From Shouchella shacheensis (GTDB lineage Bacteria; Bacillota; Bacilli; Bacillales; Bacillaceae_D), in NCBI RefSeq assembly GCF_001484965.1, contig NZ_KQ947393.1, positions 386,234 through 450,233 of the forward strand: DNA of 64,000 bases. The letters are read 5' to 3'. How positions within the stretch are numbered: the stretch's first letter is position 1; the number at the start of each line of letters is the position of its first letter. A model generated the notes under the pieces. That model was given only the letters and a program-made list of their open reading frames with translations, was not told the origin of the DNA and searched no databases. Below, one piece after another: positions 53,594-62,409 of the stretch. The translations under genes were made by a program, and so were the position numbers.

Positions 53594-54769
53594 TTATTTT
53601 GCAACAGCCTCTTCCTCTGACTTCCGGAAAAAATGTTTCATTGCATGGTAGACGTCGCCTTTTTCCTTTAAGATATAATGCCTGAACCGTGGATCTGTGA
53701 CATTTTTATAGGCGCTCATCAGGGTCGAGTGCCTGGAGTATTGATTGACTTCTCCATAGCCGAATAGACTTGATTTATCCATTAGCTGCTTGATGAGCTT
53801 CATGCAACGCGCGTTATCTGAAGTCAGATTATCGCCGTCCGAAAAATGAAACGGGTAAATATTATACGCTTGTGGATCGTACTTTTCATCGATCAGCTTC
53901 AGCGCTTTGCGGTATGCGGATGAGCAGATGGTCCCCCCGCTCTCCCCTTTGGAGAAAAAATCTTCTTCTGAAACGACTTTCGCCTCAGTGTGATGGGCAA
54001 TAAATTCAATTTCCACGGTTTCATATTTTGTACGCAAAAAACGGGTCATCCAAAAAAAGAAACTTCGAGCCATATACTTTTCAAACCGGCCCATAGAACC
54101 ACTCGTATCCATCATTGCAATGACGACTGCTTTGGATTCCGGACGCACGGTTTCCGTCCATGTTTTAAAGCGAAGATCGTCATTATGAATGGGCATGATG
54201 CTCGCTTTTCCATCTAGGGCGTTACGTTTAATCGCAGCCAGAATCGTCCGGCGCTTATCGACGTTGCCCATTAGTCCTTTCTTGCGAATGTCATTAAAGG
54301 AAATGTCCTCGATCACAATGTCATGCTCATCTTTTTCCTGCAAATTCGGGAGTTCAAGCTCTTGGAACAGCATTTCCTCTAGCTCTAGGATGGAGACTTC
54401 TGCTTCATGGTAGTCCTCTCCCGCCTGATCGCCTGCACCCTGCCCTTTCCCCGGCCCTTGCTGCTTTTGGCCATTTGGATCACGGGCAACAACATCGCCA
54501 ACCTTGCTATCGCCCTCGCCCTGCCCGACATGCTTATTTTTGTCGTAATTATAGCGAATTTTGTATTCGTCAAGGGAGCGAATCGGAATTCGAATCACGT
54601 CGCGACCGTTAGACATAACGATATTTTCTTCACTGACAAGATCCGGCAAATTCTTCTTGATCGCTTCTTGGACTTTTTCTTGATGACGTCGCTGATCTTG
54701 GAATCCCTTTCGATGGAGGGACCAGTTTTCTTGAGACACTGCAAATTGCTGGCCGTTATCCTTTTCCAT
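53594..54769 (-). CDS. yhbH: YhbH, DUF444 sporulation protein
   Basis: A protein of 391 residues. DUF444 with a VWA-like domain: MIDAS motif MMDTSGSMG (about residue 215), [22 protein letters not shown] and [12 protein letters not shown]. The N-terminal part has a Gly/Gln-rich linker ([17 protein letters not shown]). Homologs (E. coli YeaH) act with PrkA/YeaG and SpoVR/YcgB. Upstream on the minus strand a TATACATT element resembles a sigma-E -10, but the -35 spacing is not convincing. RBS aggaggga. Confidence 0.93.
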   Translation of the reverse strand: MEKDNGQQFAVSQENWSLHRKGFQDQRRHQEKVQEAIKKNLPDLVSEENIVMSNGRDVIRIPIRSLDEYKIRYNYDKNKHVGQGEGDSKVGDVVARDPNGQKQQGPGKGQGAGDQAGEDYHEAEVSILELEEMLFQELELPNLQEKDEHDIVIEDISFNDIRKKGLMGNVDKRRTILAAIKRNALDGKASIMPIHNDDLRFKTWTETVRPESKAVVIAMMDTSGSMGRFEKYMARSFFFWMTRFLRTKYETVEIEFIAHHTEAKVVSEEDFFSKGESGGTICSSAYRKALKLIDEKYDPQAYNIYPFHFSDGDNLTSDNARCMKLIKQLMDKSSLFGYGEVNQYSRHSTLMSAYKNVTDPRFRHYILKEKGDVYHAMKHFFRKSEEEAVAK

Positions 54770-55185
54770 TCCATTCCCTCCTAATGTATATACACTCGTA
54801 TCTTTTCAATAAAAAGTGTGCACAGCGGATTGGTTATCTGCATACCATACATTGGTTAGAACGTAACTTTTTTACGTTACTTACCTTATCCTATGCAGAC
54901 AAGAGCGAGAGTTGCTAAAAAAACGGAAGGACAAGCCTCTGAACAGCCCTCTTCACTGAATAGTCAGACACAAAAGACGCTTCTAGCAACGTTTACGGTG
55001 ATTTTTTCTTTGCCTATGTTCATCCTAACTGAAATGTACAGGCGTGTCGCTCACCCTCTTGTACCCACCAACTCTATCGGATATTTTTATAAAATAAAAA
55101 AGGACTGAAAATTCTTCGTAAAAGTCTGGGCACAATAGCTTTAACACGGTAAGATGAACGTAGATTTAAAGGGGGGCTTTCAACA
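54770..55185. other. gene-poor spacer between yhbH and the YitT gene
   Basis: It contains the divergent promoters, an inverted repeat AACGTAA ctttt TTACGTT (54860-54878), and a 71-codon frame at 54893-55108 with one hydrophobic stretch but no ribosome binding site, which I do not call a gene. Confidence 0.5.
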
Positions 55186-56079
55186 GTGAGACATTTGATT
55201 TATCTAGTCATTGGCACGTTTCTATTCGCCATTTCTGTTACGCAATTCGCTATGCCGAACCAACTTGCAGAGGGTGGCATCATTGGGCTTTCACTCCTGC
55301 TCTATTTTGCGTTTAATACCTCTCCCGGAATTGTCAGCTTTGTCATCAATGCTGGTCTTCTTGCGATTGGCTTCAAGCTGCTTCCGCGACATATGGTTTA
55401 TAAGTCCCTTCTGAATGTACCACTATTATCCTTATTTATCTATTTAACAGAGGACTTTGGCATGCAAATTCCGGACACACTGCTCGCCGCTATTTTTGCT
55501 GGTTTGTTAACGGGAGTGGGGTTCGGCTTCATTTTCCGTGCAGGAAGTTCTACAGGAGGAACTTCTATTATTGCAAGAATGCTGAATCACCGATTTGGGT
55601 GGGAGTTAACCGGCACAAACTTTGTATTGGATGTAGGAATTGTACTCGCTGGTGTGTTCGTCATTGGCCCCCTCTACACCATGTACACCATCGTGGCTTT
55701 ATACATCGGCAAGAAAGTAACCGACTATGTTCTTGAAGGGTTCGATTCAAAGAAAGCTGTCAACATCGTTTCTTTGAAAGGGCAAGAAATCTCTGAAAAA
55801 GTGATGAATGAAATGTCGTCAAGTGCGACGATCTTTGATGGTTACGGCGGGTTTACGAAGGAAAAGCGCGAAGTGATCTACATCGTCGTTCGCTCTCATC
55901 GTCTCTTTTATTTGAAAAAACTCATTCAGGAGGTCGATTCAAACGCATTTCTTGTTGTTCACAACGTAAAAGACGTCTCTGGCGGGACTTTTTTCGCGCC
56001 GCATCACCATCACCCCCTTGATCCAACGACCGTTCCTGGTTATGAAGAGCGGGATCGAGAGCCAGAACTCGGACAATAG
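55186..56079 (+). CDS. YitT family membrane protein (DUF161 plus DUF2179)
   Basis: A protein of 297 residues: five or six membrane helices (about 5-180) with AEGGIIGLSLLLYF and RAGSSTGGTSIIARML, then a cytoplasmic DUF2179 domain (about 195-275; TIFDGYGGFTKEKREVIYIVV) and a His-rich end (FFAPHHHHP). Function unknown; the family has several paralogs in Bacillus. GTG start after aaaggggggc. Confidence 0.88.
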   Translation: MRHLIYLVIGTFLFAISVTQFAMPNQLAEGGIIGLSLLLYFAFNTSPGIVSFVINAGLLAIGFKLLPRHMVYKSLLNVPLLSLFIYLTEDFGMQIPDTLLAAIFAGLLTGVGFGFIFRAGSSTGGTSIIARMLNHRFGWELTGTNFVLDVGIVLAGVFVIGPLYTMYTIVALYIGKKVTDYVLEGFDSKKAVNIVSLKGQEISEKVMNEMSSSATIFDGYGGFTKEKREVIYIVVRSHRLFYLKKLIQEVDSNAFLVVHNVKDVSGGTFFAPHHHHPLDPTTVPGYEERDREPELGQ

Positions 56080-56087
56080 GGGATGAA

Positions 56088-56225
56088 GAAAGCGCAGGCA
56101 CCGGAGCTAGAAAAACCGAGAAGCGTAGGCGGGTCGCCTAGAAGCGCAAATTCTGAAAGGCCTGGACTAGAAATCCCGGGTTGGAGTTCGGTTCAGGACT
56201 AAAAACAATACCCGCCGGAGCTAGA
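56088..56225 (+). repeat. palindromic repeats: scar plus type A (locus 10)
   Basis: A 24-nt scar (gaaagcgcaggcaccggagctaga, 56088-56111), in which only the two outer ends remain fused, followed after aaaacc by an eroded type A copy 56118-56225. It abuts the signal peptidase terminator. Confidence 0.85.
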
Positions 56226-56256
56226 AAAAGGATGAGCACTAAATGCTCATCCTTTT
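56226..56256 (-). terminator. intrinsic terminator of the signal peptidase gene
   Basis: AAAAGGATGAGCA pairs with TGCTCATCCTTTT; T5 follows on the minus strand and then the repeat end. It overlaps the stop codon region. Confidence 0.88.
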
Positions 56257-56836
56257 ACTCCATGGTTCCAAATTCGCCAAGCGGCCAAAAACGCAGGCCT
56301 ACTTTTCCAATGATGTCCTCTTCATCTATTGGTCCAATGCTTCGACTGTCTAGACTGATCGGACGATTGTCCCCCATTACAAAAACATGATCGGCCGGAA
56401 CTTCCATTTCGAACTCATAATCCGGTGTATAGGCTCGTCCGTCATACGCTTGACGGACGTCTTCAAGAAAAGGCTCTTCAACGAGCTCATCATTCACATA
56501 AAGCCGATCCTCTTCATAGCGGACGCTCTCCCCGGGGAGCCCTACGACTCGCTTAATGTAATCCTCGTTTTCGTTCGCTTGAAATACAATTAAATCAAAC
56601 CGCTCCGGCTCACTGAAATGGTACGGCATTTTATTGACAATAAATCGCTCGCCATTTTGAGCAGTCGGGACCATCGAATCTCCTCGTACTTCAAAGCTTG
56701 TCATGATAAAGGTGCGTATAATAAGAGCGAGCACAAGCGCAATGACAATCGCCTTCACCCAGCCCCAGAATTCCGATTTCTCTTTCTTATCTTCCGCTCT
56801 CGCCACGCCTGAACCCCGCCTTCTTTGCTTCCGCAT
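56255..56836 (-). CDS. signal peptidase I (Sip type)
   Basis: Type I signal peptidase of up to 193 residues: basic cytoplasmic start, one membrane helix (about 27-47, VKAIVIALVLALIIRTFIM), catalytic Ser in GDSMVPT (about S54), catalytic Lys in DYIKRVVGLPGE, and VMGDNRPISLDSRSIG. It cleaves Sec/Tat signal peptides outside the membrane. Start uncertain: ATG 56836 abuts a fragment of a repeat element; a GTG at 56806 after AAGGCGGGG would give a 183-residue protein with a conventional N-terminus. Confidence 0.92.
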   Translation of the reverse strand: MRKQRRRGSGVARAEDKKEKSEFWGWVKAIVIALVLALIIRTFIMTSFEVRGDSMVPTAQNGERFIVNKMPYHFSEPERFDLIVFQANENEDYIKRVVGLPGESVRYEEDRLYVNDELVEEPFLEDVRQAYDGRAYTPDYEFEMEVPADHVFVMGDNRPISLDSRSIGPIDEEDIIGKVGLRFWPLGEFGTME

Positions 56837-56843
56837 CGAACCA

Positions 56844-57104
56844 AGCCGCTTGCGCTTTTCTTGATCCAGCTCCAGCGGCTAGAAGCTCGAGAGTTTTCAC
56901 CCTGACATCGACATCCAAAATCGGGATTTCTTTTGTCAGGTCTCCAAAATTCTCGCTTCTGGTCGAGCCGCTTGCGCTTTTCTTGATCCAGCTCCAGCGG
57001 CTAGAAGCTCGAGATTTTTCACCCTGACATCGAAATCCAAAATCGGGATTTCTTTTGTCAGGCCTCCAAAATTCTCGCTTCTGGTCGAGCCGCTTGCGCT
57101 TTTC
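56844..57104 (-). repeat. type C palindromic repeats: fragment plus two tandem 122-bp units (locus 11)
   Basis: Fragment 56844-56860, units 56861-56982 and 56983-57104, reverse orientation. Unit ends are gaaaagcgcaagcggctcga and agccgctggagctggatcaa; the core keeps the gagaattttgga / tctcgagcttct pairing but the outer arms read AGCGGCT/AGCCGCT. The two units differ at only a few positions. It lies upstream of the signal peptidase start. Confidence 0.92.
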
Positions 57105-57208
57105 TTATAACGTATCACTAAATGGAAAAAAGAACAAGGTTCAATGTTCGTGAAGCCACTGCAAGGAACGTTAACCTCTGCTTTTCTCTCAGGTGCAAGC
57201 TCTGCCAT
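56936..57208 (-). pseudogene. possible small gene running into a repeat element
   Basis: An ATG at 57208 with a strong RBS (gaggagttgaaca) opens a frame whose first about 33 codons are unique sequence (MAELAPERKAEVNVPCSG...). It then continues through the type C repeat to a stop at 56936. The repeat-encoded part is unlikely to be native, so this may be the stump of a small gene cut by the repeat, or chance. Confidence 0.25.
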
Positions 57209-57234
57209 TGTTCAACTCCTCTCATTGGCCATGA

Positions 57235-57269
57235 AGACCCCCGGCGTATGGGCGCCGAGGGTCTTTTTT
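57235..57269 (+). terminator. terminator-like hairpin with plus-strand polarity
   Basis: AGACCC-CGGCG pairs with CGCCG-GGGTCT (one C/A mismatch), then T6 on the plus strand. It sits right after the prkA stop, where the minus strand has only a short T stretch. Confidence 0.65.
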
Positions 57270-59165
57270 CTAGCGATTCAACAACGATCCTACGTAGCGG
57301 AGAAGTTCATTGGCTGAAACCGAGTTGTAGCCGTGCTCGTCAATGAGACGCGCGATGACGTCGTTCATTTTCTTCAACTGTGATTCATCTGGTGTCTTGA
57401 CGGACGTCGTGATTTTGACGATGTCTTTCAAGTCAGCAAAGAGTTTCTTCTGAATCGCCTCACGCAGACGTTCATGAGAGTTGTAGTCAAATTTTTTCCC
57501 TTTACGTGCATAGGCCGAGATCCGGATGAGTATTTCTTCGCGGAACGCTTTTTTCGCGTTTTCGGATATGCCAATTTGCTCTTCGATTGAGCGCATTAGC
57601 TTCTCATCTGGCGACATTTCTTCCCCTGTGAGCGGGTCACGCAATTTATTTTTGTTGCAGTAAGCCTCGACATTGTCAAGGTAGTTATCCATTAACGTCT
57701 TCGCGGATTCGTCATACGAGTAGACGAAGGCCTTCTGCACTTCTTCTTTAGCGATCATGTCGTATTCTTTGCGGGCAACGGAAATGAAATCGGTGTAGCG
57801 CTCACGGTCCTCCTTGGAGATCGAGGCGTGCTGATCGAGTCCTTCCTTAATGGAGCGAAGCACATCCAGCGCACTGATGGAGGTGAGCTGCTTGCGGATA
57901 ATCGCAGATGAAATCCGGTTAATCACATACCTGGGATCAATGCCGCTCATGCCTTCATCTGCATGCTCTTCTTTCAGCTCTTTTACATCTTGCGAATTAA
58001 ACCCCTCGACCGCTTCCCCGTCGTACAGCTTCATTTTTTTGACAAGATCCATGCCAGATTTATGGGTGTCTTTCATCCGTGTGAGAATCGTAAAAATCGC
58101 TGCCACTTTGAGAGCGTGAGGCGCGATATGAACGTTCGAAAGATCGCTCTCCGCAATCATTTTTTCATAAATTCGCTCTTCTTCTGTAACCTTTAAATTG
58201 TACGGGACTTTCATCACAATAATTCGAGAATGCAGCGCTTCGTTTTTCTTATTCGAAATAAAGGATTTATATTCCGATTCGTTTGTATGCGCTAAAATAA
58301 GCTCATCGGCGGAAATCAGTGCAAATCTTCCTGCTTTGAAATTGCCTTCCTGAGTTAGAGAAAGGAGGTGCCAGAGAAACTTCTCATCGCACTTTAACAT
58401 CTCCTGAAACTCCATCATTCCACGGTTGGCTTTATTCAGCTCTCCATCGAATCGATACGCCCTAGGGTCACTCTCTGAGCCATACTCGGCAATCGTTGAG
58501 AAGTCAATGCTTCCCGTAAGATCAGCAATATCCTGTGATTTCGGATCAGAAGGAGAAAACGTGCCAATCCCGTTCCGCTTATCTTCAGAGAAAAAGATCC
58601 GTTCTACTTGCACATCTTCAATCCGTCCGCCGTATTCCTTTTCCAGTCTCATCATATTGAGTGGCGACAAATTCCCTTCGACTTTAATTCCATACTCTTC
58701 TTCAAAATCCTTGCGCAAATGAAGGGGAATTAAATGAAGCGGGTCTTCGTGCATCGGGCACCCTTTAATCGCATAAACCGCCCCATTGTCCGTCCGAGAA
58801 TACTCCTCCAAGCCTCGCTTGAGCATGGTCACAATCGTTGATTTCCCCCCACTAACTGGGCCCATTAATAACAAAATCCGCTTGCGTACATCCAATCTTT
58901 TAGCTGCGGAATGGAAATATTCCTCGACTAATTTTTCAAGAGAATCTTCAAGTCCGTAAATCGAATCCTTGAAGAATTCATACGTTTTCTTGTCGTTTTC
59001 CTCCTCTACACCAGCGTCTTTAATCATATTATACACGCGGGAGTGAGCGGTTTGAGTGACCCATGGCTTTTCCTTGATTAACTCCAAATAATCAGCAAAC
59101 GTTCCTTCCCACTTCAAGCGTTCTTCTTCGTCTCTGTAGCGTTCAATTTTATTCAGTATGCTCAT
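57270..59165 (-). CDS. prkA: PrkA, AAA+ serine kinase/protease-like sporulation protein
   Basis: A protein of 631 residues, the same length as B. subtilis PrkA with the ATG at 59165; the frame opens at 59192 without added homology. N-terminal AAA+ module with Walker A LLMGPVSGGKST (about residue 97) and DLTGSIDFSTIAEYGSESDPRAY, then a long C-terminal domain (DNYLDNVEAYCNKNKLRDPLTGEEM). Described first as a Ser kinase and later reported as an ATP-dependent protease acting in sporulation. Usual partners YhbH and SpoVR are also in the window. Confidence 0.94.
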   Translation of the reverse strand: MSILNKIERYRDEEERLKWEGTFADYLELIKEKPWVTQTAHSRVYNMIKDAGVEEENDKKTYEFFKDSIYGLEDSLEKLVEEYFHSAAKRLDVRKRILLLMGPVSGGKSTIVTMLKRGLEEYSRTDNGAVYAIKGCPMHEDPLHLIPLHLRKDFEEEYGIKVEGNLSPLNMMRLEKEYGGRIEDVQVERIFFSEDKRNGIGTFSPSDPKSQDIADLTGSIDFSTIAEYGSESDPRAYRFDGELNKANRGMMEFQEMLKCDEKFLWHLLSLTQEGNFKAGRFALISADELILAHTNESEYKSFISNKKNEALHSRIIVMKVPYNLKVTEEERIYEKMIAESDLSNVHIAPHALKVAAIFTILTRMKDTHKSGMDLVKKMKLYDGEAVEGFNSQDVKELKEEHADEGMSGIDPRYVINRISSAIIRKQLTSISALDVLRSIKEGLDQHASISKEDRERYTDFISVARKEYDMIAKEEVQKAFVYSYDESAKTLMDNYLDNVEAYCNKNKLRDPLTGEEMSPDEKLMRSIEEQIGISENAKKAFREEILIRISAYARKGKKFDYNSHERLREAIQKKLFADLKDIVKITTSVKTPDESQLKKMNDVIARLIDEHGYNSVSANELLRYVGSLLNR

Positions 59166-59280
59166 CATGTACCCCCATCCTCGTGTAAGCACGTTTAGTT
59201 AACGTTATGCACCTGGGGGACTATACATGTCAGTAGATGTAAAACTAAAAAGAACACAAGCTGTGCGAAATCGGGAACAA

Positions 59281-59289
59281 TGGTATAAT
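59281..59289 (+). promoter_or_regulatory. extended -10 promoter of the class A PBP gene
   Basis: TGGTATAAT, a perfect TATAAT with an upstream TG, about 55 nt before the start codon. Confidence 0.6.
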
Positions 59290-59342
59290 AAGGAGAATCT
59301 CTCAACGCGATCACTGCGGTACATGGAAAGTGAGTGTTTGCT

Positions 59343-61214
59343 GTGAAACAATTTATGGGCTGGATGATGGTTGTGATTCTACTGGCGATGAGCTTCTTCC
59401 TCTTCACACGGACATCCGCAGAAGTAAGCAATGTGCGTTCTGTGCAGGCCGTCTTGCAAGAAAATATCGACGTTGATGAACTCTATTTATCTTCCAATAG
59501 CATCATTACAGATGCCAATGGGCGCGTGATAGCCGATGTATATGGAGATACCAATCGAATTTACTTGCCGTTCAATCAAATCCCACAGCTCGCCGTTGAT
59601 GCCTTTGTGGCCACTGAGGATCGCAGGTTTTACGAGCATCAAGGCTTTGACGCCACTGGGATTGCCCGTGCCTTACTAACGAATACGCAGGAAGGCGGGA
59701 TTGAACAAGGCGCAAGCACCATCACACAGCAAATGGTTCGTAATATTTACCTCGATCACACCCAAACGTACGAACGAAAGCTAAGTGAACTCCTTTATGC
59801 CTATGAGCTGGAAAAGCAATACTCCAAAGATTCAATCTTGGAACTGTATCTGAATTCGATTTATTTCGGTAACCAAGCGTACGGGCTTCAGACTGCAAGC
59901 CATCTTTATTTTAGCAAACCTGCTGAGTTGCTTACACTTGCCGAAGTTGCCTTCTTGACCGCTATTCCGAACAACCCTACATATTATGATCCACTCCAGC
60001 ACCCAGAGCGAACAAACGAACGGAAGGGGTGGGTGCTCACAAAGATGGAAGAAGCCGGTGCCATTTCTTCCATTGAGCACGAGGAAGCATTGGAGCAGGA
60101 AGTGACGCTCGAACCAGAAAATCGAACAGACCTGTTCCCGGATTACACCTCGTACGTGCTGCAATCAGAATTTAAACAGCTCGTCAGTCAAAAAGAAGGA
60201 TATTCAAAGCGCCTCGCCTCTGCAAACTCGGAGGACGAACAGAAGGCGATTCAAGAAGAGCTGGATGTGCGCGTAGATCAACTGCTCGGGATGGGGCTTA
60301 CGATTCACACAGCGTTAGAGCCGATCAAGCAAAATGAAGTAGTCTCGAGTCTTTCCAGTCGCCTACCAGAAGAGGTGCAAGGAGGAGCCGTCGTTATTGA
60401 CCATGATCGTCATGCCATTGTCGCTATGGGGGGCGGGCGTGATTTTAAAAAGGGAGAGTTCAACCGCAGTTATCAGTCCTACCGGCACCCTGGCTCTGCC
60501 TTAAAGCCGCTTGTCGATTTTGCCCCGTATTTGAATGAAACCGGAGCAGCAACATCAATGACGCTGAATGGGAACCCAGTGAATCCATCCTGTGATGAGG
60601 AAGAACCTGACTGTGTTCGAAACTTCAATGATGCTTTGCCTGGCACCGTTTCGCTTATGGAAGCTTTCAAACAATCCTATAATGTTCCCGCACAGGAGCT
60701 GCTAGACCGCATCGGTGTTGAGACTGGTGTATCGTATCTTGATGCGTTTCATTTCAGAACATTGCATGACGAGGAACGAAGTCTCGCGCTTGCGCTCGGG
60801 GCCATAGACATATCGGTTTTAGAGTTAACACGCGCCTATACTACGTTTGCCCATGACGGTATGTACACGCCTGCCTATGCCATCACCGAAGTACTTGATG
60901 AGCATGGCGAAACCTTGTATTCTTGGGACAGGGAAGAAACAGAAGTTTGGAGCAAGGAGACGAACGAGAAGATGCGCGCCATGCTTTCAGAAGTGATCAC
61001 CTCAGGCACAGCCGCCTCACTCACTATGAGTCAAGACGGGTACAGCGGCGGAAAAACGGGGACTTCTCAAGCGTTTCGCGACCTCTGGTTTGCAGGTCTC
61101 ACCGATCAGTACACCGCCTCCGTATGGGTCGGGTACGATACACCGAAGAGCATGGAAACCCTGAGCAGAGAGCAACCGGCCCTCAAAACATGGGGACAGA
61201 TCATGGATGACTAA
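59343..61214 (+). CDS. class A penicillin-binding protein (transglycosylase/transpeptidase)
   Basis: Bifunctional peptidoglycan synthase of about 623 residues: N-terminal membrane anchor (about 5-25), GT51 domain with VATEDRRFYEHQGFD (catalytic Glu) and GASTITQQMVRN, transpeptidase with SxxK in HPGSALKP, SYN in FKQSYNVP, and KTGTS. The size is close to PbpG/PbpF rather than PonA. PbpF and PbpG have roles in sporulation or outgrowth in B. subtilis, which would fit the neighbours. GTG at 59343 chosen over 59334 for RBS spacing. Confidence 0.9.
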   Translation: MKQFMGWMMVVILLAMSFFLFTRTSAEVSNVRSVQAVLQENIDVDELYLSSNSIITDANGRVIADVYGDTNRIYLPFNQIPQLAVDAFVATEDRRFYEHQGFDATGIARALLTNTQEGGIEQGASTITQQMVRNIYLDHTQTYERKLSELLYAYELEKQYSKDSILELYLNSIYFGNQAYGLQTASHLYFSKPAELLTLAEVAFLTAIPNNPTYYDPLQHPERTNERKGWVLTKMEEAGAISSIEHEEALEQEVTLEPENRTDLFPDYTSYVLQSEFKQLVSQKEGYSKRLASANSEDEQKAIQEELDVRVDQLLGMGLTIHTALEPIKQNEVVSSLSSRLPEEVQGGAVVIDHDRHAIVAMGGGRDFKKGEFNRSYQSYRHPGSALKPLVDFAPYLNETGAATSMTLNGNPVNPSCDEEEPDCVRNFNDALPGTVSLMEAFKQSYNVPAQELLDRIGVETGVSYLDAFHFRTLHDEERSLALALGAIDISVLELTRAYTTFAHDGMYTPAYAITEVLDEHGETLYSWDREETEVWSKETNEKMRAMLSEVITSGTAASLTMSQDGYSGGKTGTSQAFRDLWFAGLTDQYTASVWVGYDTPKSMETLSREQPALKTWGQIMDD

Positions 61215-61221
61215 ACGCAAA

Positions 61222-61242
61222 AAAACCGGCATGGCCGGTTTT
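61222..61242 (-). terminator. intrinsic terminator of the 29-residue gene (and PBP gene)
   Basis: AAAACCGGC, 3-nt loop, GCCGGTTTT; on the minus strand it is followed by T7, so its main polarity serves the small minus-strand gene. Confidence 0.78.
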
Positions 61243-61251
61243 CCGCTGGTC

Positions 61252-61341
61252 TTATCGTCTGTGAGGGTTGTCCTCATAACCTCCAGCAAAAATGGAGATT
61301 AAAAATACCGCACAGACACCCATCATTAGAAACGTTCTCAT
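61252..61341 (-). CDS. 29-residue membrane peptide
   Basis: The frame MRTFLMMGVCAVFLISIF... begins 5 nt after a textbook RBS (ctaggaggagaactt) and ends TAA ten bases before a strong minus-strand terminator. The first 20 residues form one membrane helix; the last nine are polar (YEDNPHRR). No family is known to me; the size and context suit a sporulation- or envelope-related micro-protein. Confidence 0.65.
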   Translation of the reverse strand: MRTFLMMGVCAVFLISIFAGGYEDNPHRR

Positions 61342-61466
61342 AAGTTCTCCTCCTAGCATGAGGGCTTTCGTTCTTATTATATCCAAAGCGTCTCTAGTTG
61401 AAAAGAGGCTGGGACAACTTTTGTGAAACGTTTTCGTATCTTAGTTTAAAGAAGGAGCTATTTCAA

Positions 61467-61790
61467 ATGTATGTTGTCATGAATGAACTGAATGTCCCAA
61501 AAGAAAGGAAAGAAATGCTTGCCTCCCGTTTTGGAAAGTCCGCAGAAAACATGGAGAAGGTACCTGGTTGCCTTGAATTTATGTTTCTGTCAAACGAAAA
61601 TGAGGATGAAAAGCAAGTCGTGTTCACCAAGTGGGAACGAAAAGAAGATTACGAGAACTGGCTAAACAGTGACGCCTTTAAGCAGGCTCATGCGCACAAA
61701 TCCAAAGAAAATGGGAGCGAATCCAAGCCAGCCTCCAGTAAAAACGAGCTTCATGCCTACACGGTCGTGCACAGCTATCAAGCGGATTAA
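61467..61790 (+). CDS. IsdG-family heme-degrading monooxygenase (Hmo type)
   Basis: A protein of 107 residues with a ferredoxin-like ABM fold. The IsdG catalytic set is visible: N6 (MNELNV), W65 (YENWLNSDAF) and H75 (KQAHAHK). It should open heme to release iron, or handle heme homeostasis as HmoA/HmoB do. Start: ATG at 61467 after gaaggagc; the longer frame from 61398 has no RBS. Single gene with terminator. Confidence 0.85.
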   Translation: MYVVMNELNVPKERKEMLASRFGKSAENMEKVPGCLEFMFLSNENEDEKQVVFTKWERKEDYENWLNSDAFKQAHAHKSKENGSESKPASSKNELHAYTVVHSYQAD

Positions 61791-61799
61791 TCAGCAAAC

Positions 61800-61823
61800 G
61801 ACTCGTCCTTTTTCGGGCGAGTC
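61800..61823 (+). terminator. hairpin after the heme monooxygenase gene
   Basis: GACTCGTCC pairs with GGGCGAGTC (one T-G), short T stretch after. It ends 20 nt before yufK. Confidence 0.65.
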
Positions 61824-61842
61824 TTACATATAGGAGCCTACC

Positions 61843-62400
61843 ATGACGAACCGCTATTTAACAGGGCATTTGCCGCTGTTCTCGATCCTTTTATTCAGCC
61901 TATCCTTTTCATTGTACGGTCAATCGTTTATGACCTCATTTCTTGAAGAACATGGCATATACGGCGGCATGGTCGATTTTTTCTCAGAGAACGGCATTCG
62001 CCTGGCCTTGCTCTTTGTGTTCATGCTTGCATTCTTCATGCTGTTCTCGGCCTTAAAGCTTATCGCCGATACGATTTTTTCCCTATCGATGCTTTTCTTT
62101 TCAAAAGACGACGAGGGCGGACTCTGGCAAAAAGTCCGAAGCGGAACCTGGATTTACTTGGGGGCCAGTGGCCTCTCTCTTGTTGCCGTTCAGGAAATTT
62201 TCTTTATTGTAGCGATTTTTCTTGCCGCCTCGCTCGGCTATTTGCTCTACGTCATTTATAAAATTGCTGATGCACTTACCGTTACAGGGCTAATTGGTTT
62301 CGTTAGCTTCCACCTTTTGTTTTGGGCCACATTTATTTTCTCGACGATGTTCATCGTGATTCGTCTTTACAACAGCTTTATCGCGAGCTTGCCGTTATAA
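61843..62400 (+). CDS. yufK: YufK-like membrane protein (DUF5366)
   Basis: A protein of 185 residues with about five membrane helices. YLTGHLPLFSILLFSLSFSLYG at the start and FFMLFSALKLIADTIFSLSMLFFSKD match YufK as I remember it. Function unknown. The RBS is modest (taggagcc). Confidence 0.75.
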   Translation: MTNRYLTGHLPLFSILLFSLSFSLYGQSFMTSFLEEHGIYGGMVDFFSENGIRLALLFVFMLAFFMLFSALKLIADTIFSLSMLFFSKDDEGGLWQKVRSGTWIYLGASGLSLVAVQEIFFIVAIFLAASLGYLLYVIYKIADALTVTGLIGFVSFHLLFWATFIFSTMFIVIRLYNSFIASLPL

Positions 62401-62409
62401 GCTCGCCTC

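Noticed and set aside
54893-55108. 71-codon frame with one hydrophobic stretch
   Set aside because: No ribosome binding site, no family resemblance, and composition like the surrounding spacer; possible but unsupported.
56936-57033. Protein-coding reading of the type C repeats
   Set aside because: The frame is open only because the repeat lacks stops in that phase; other copies of the family do not keep an open frame.
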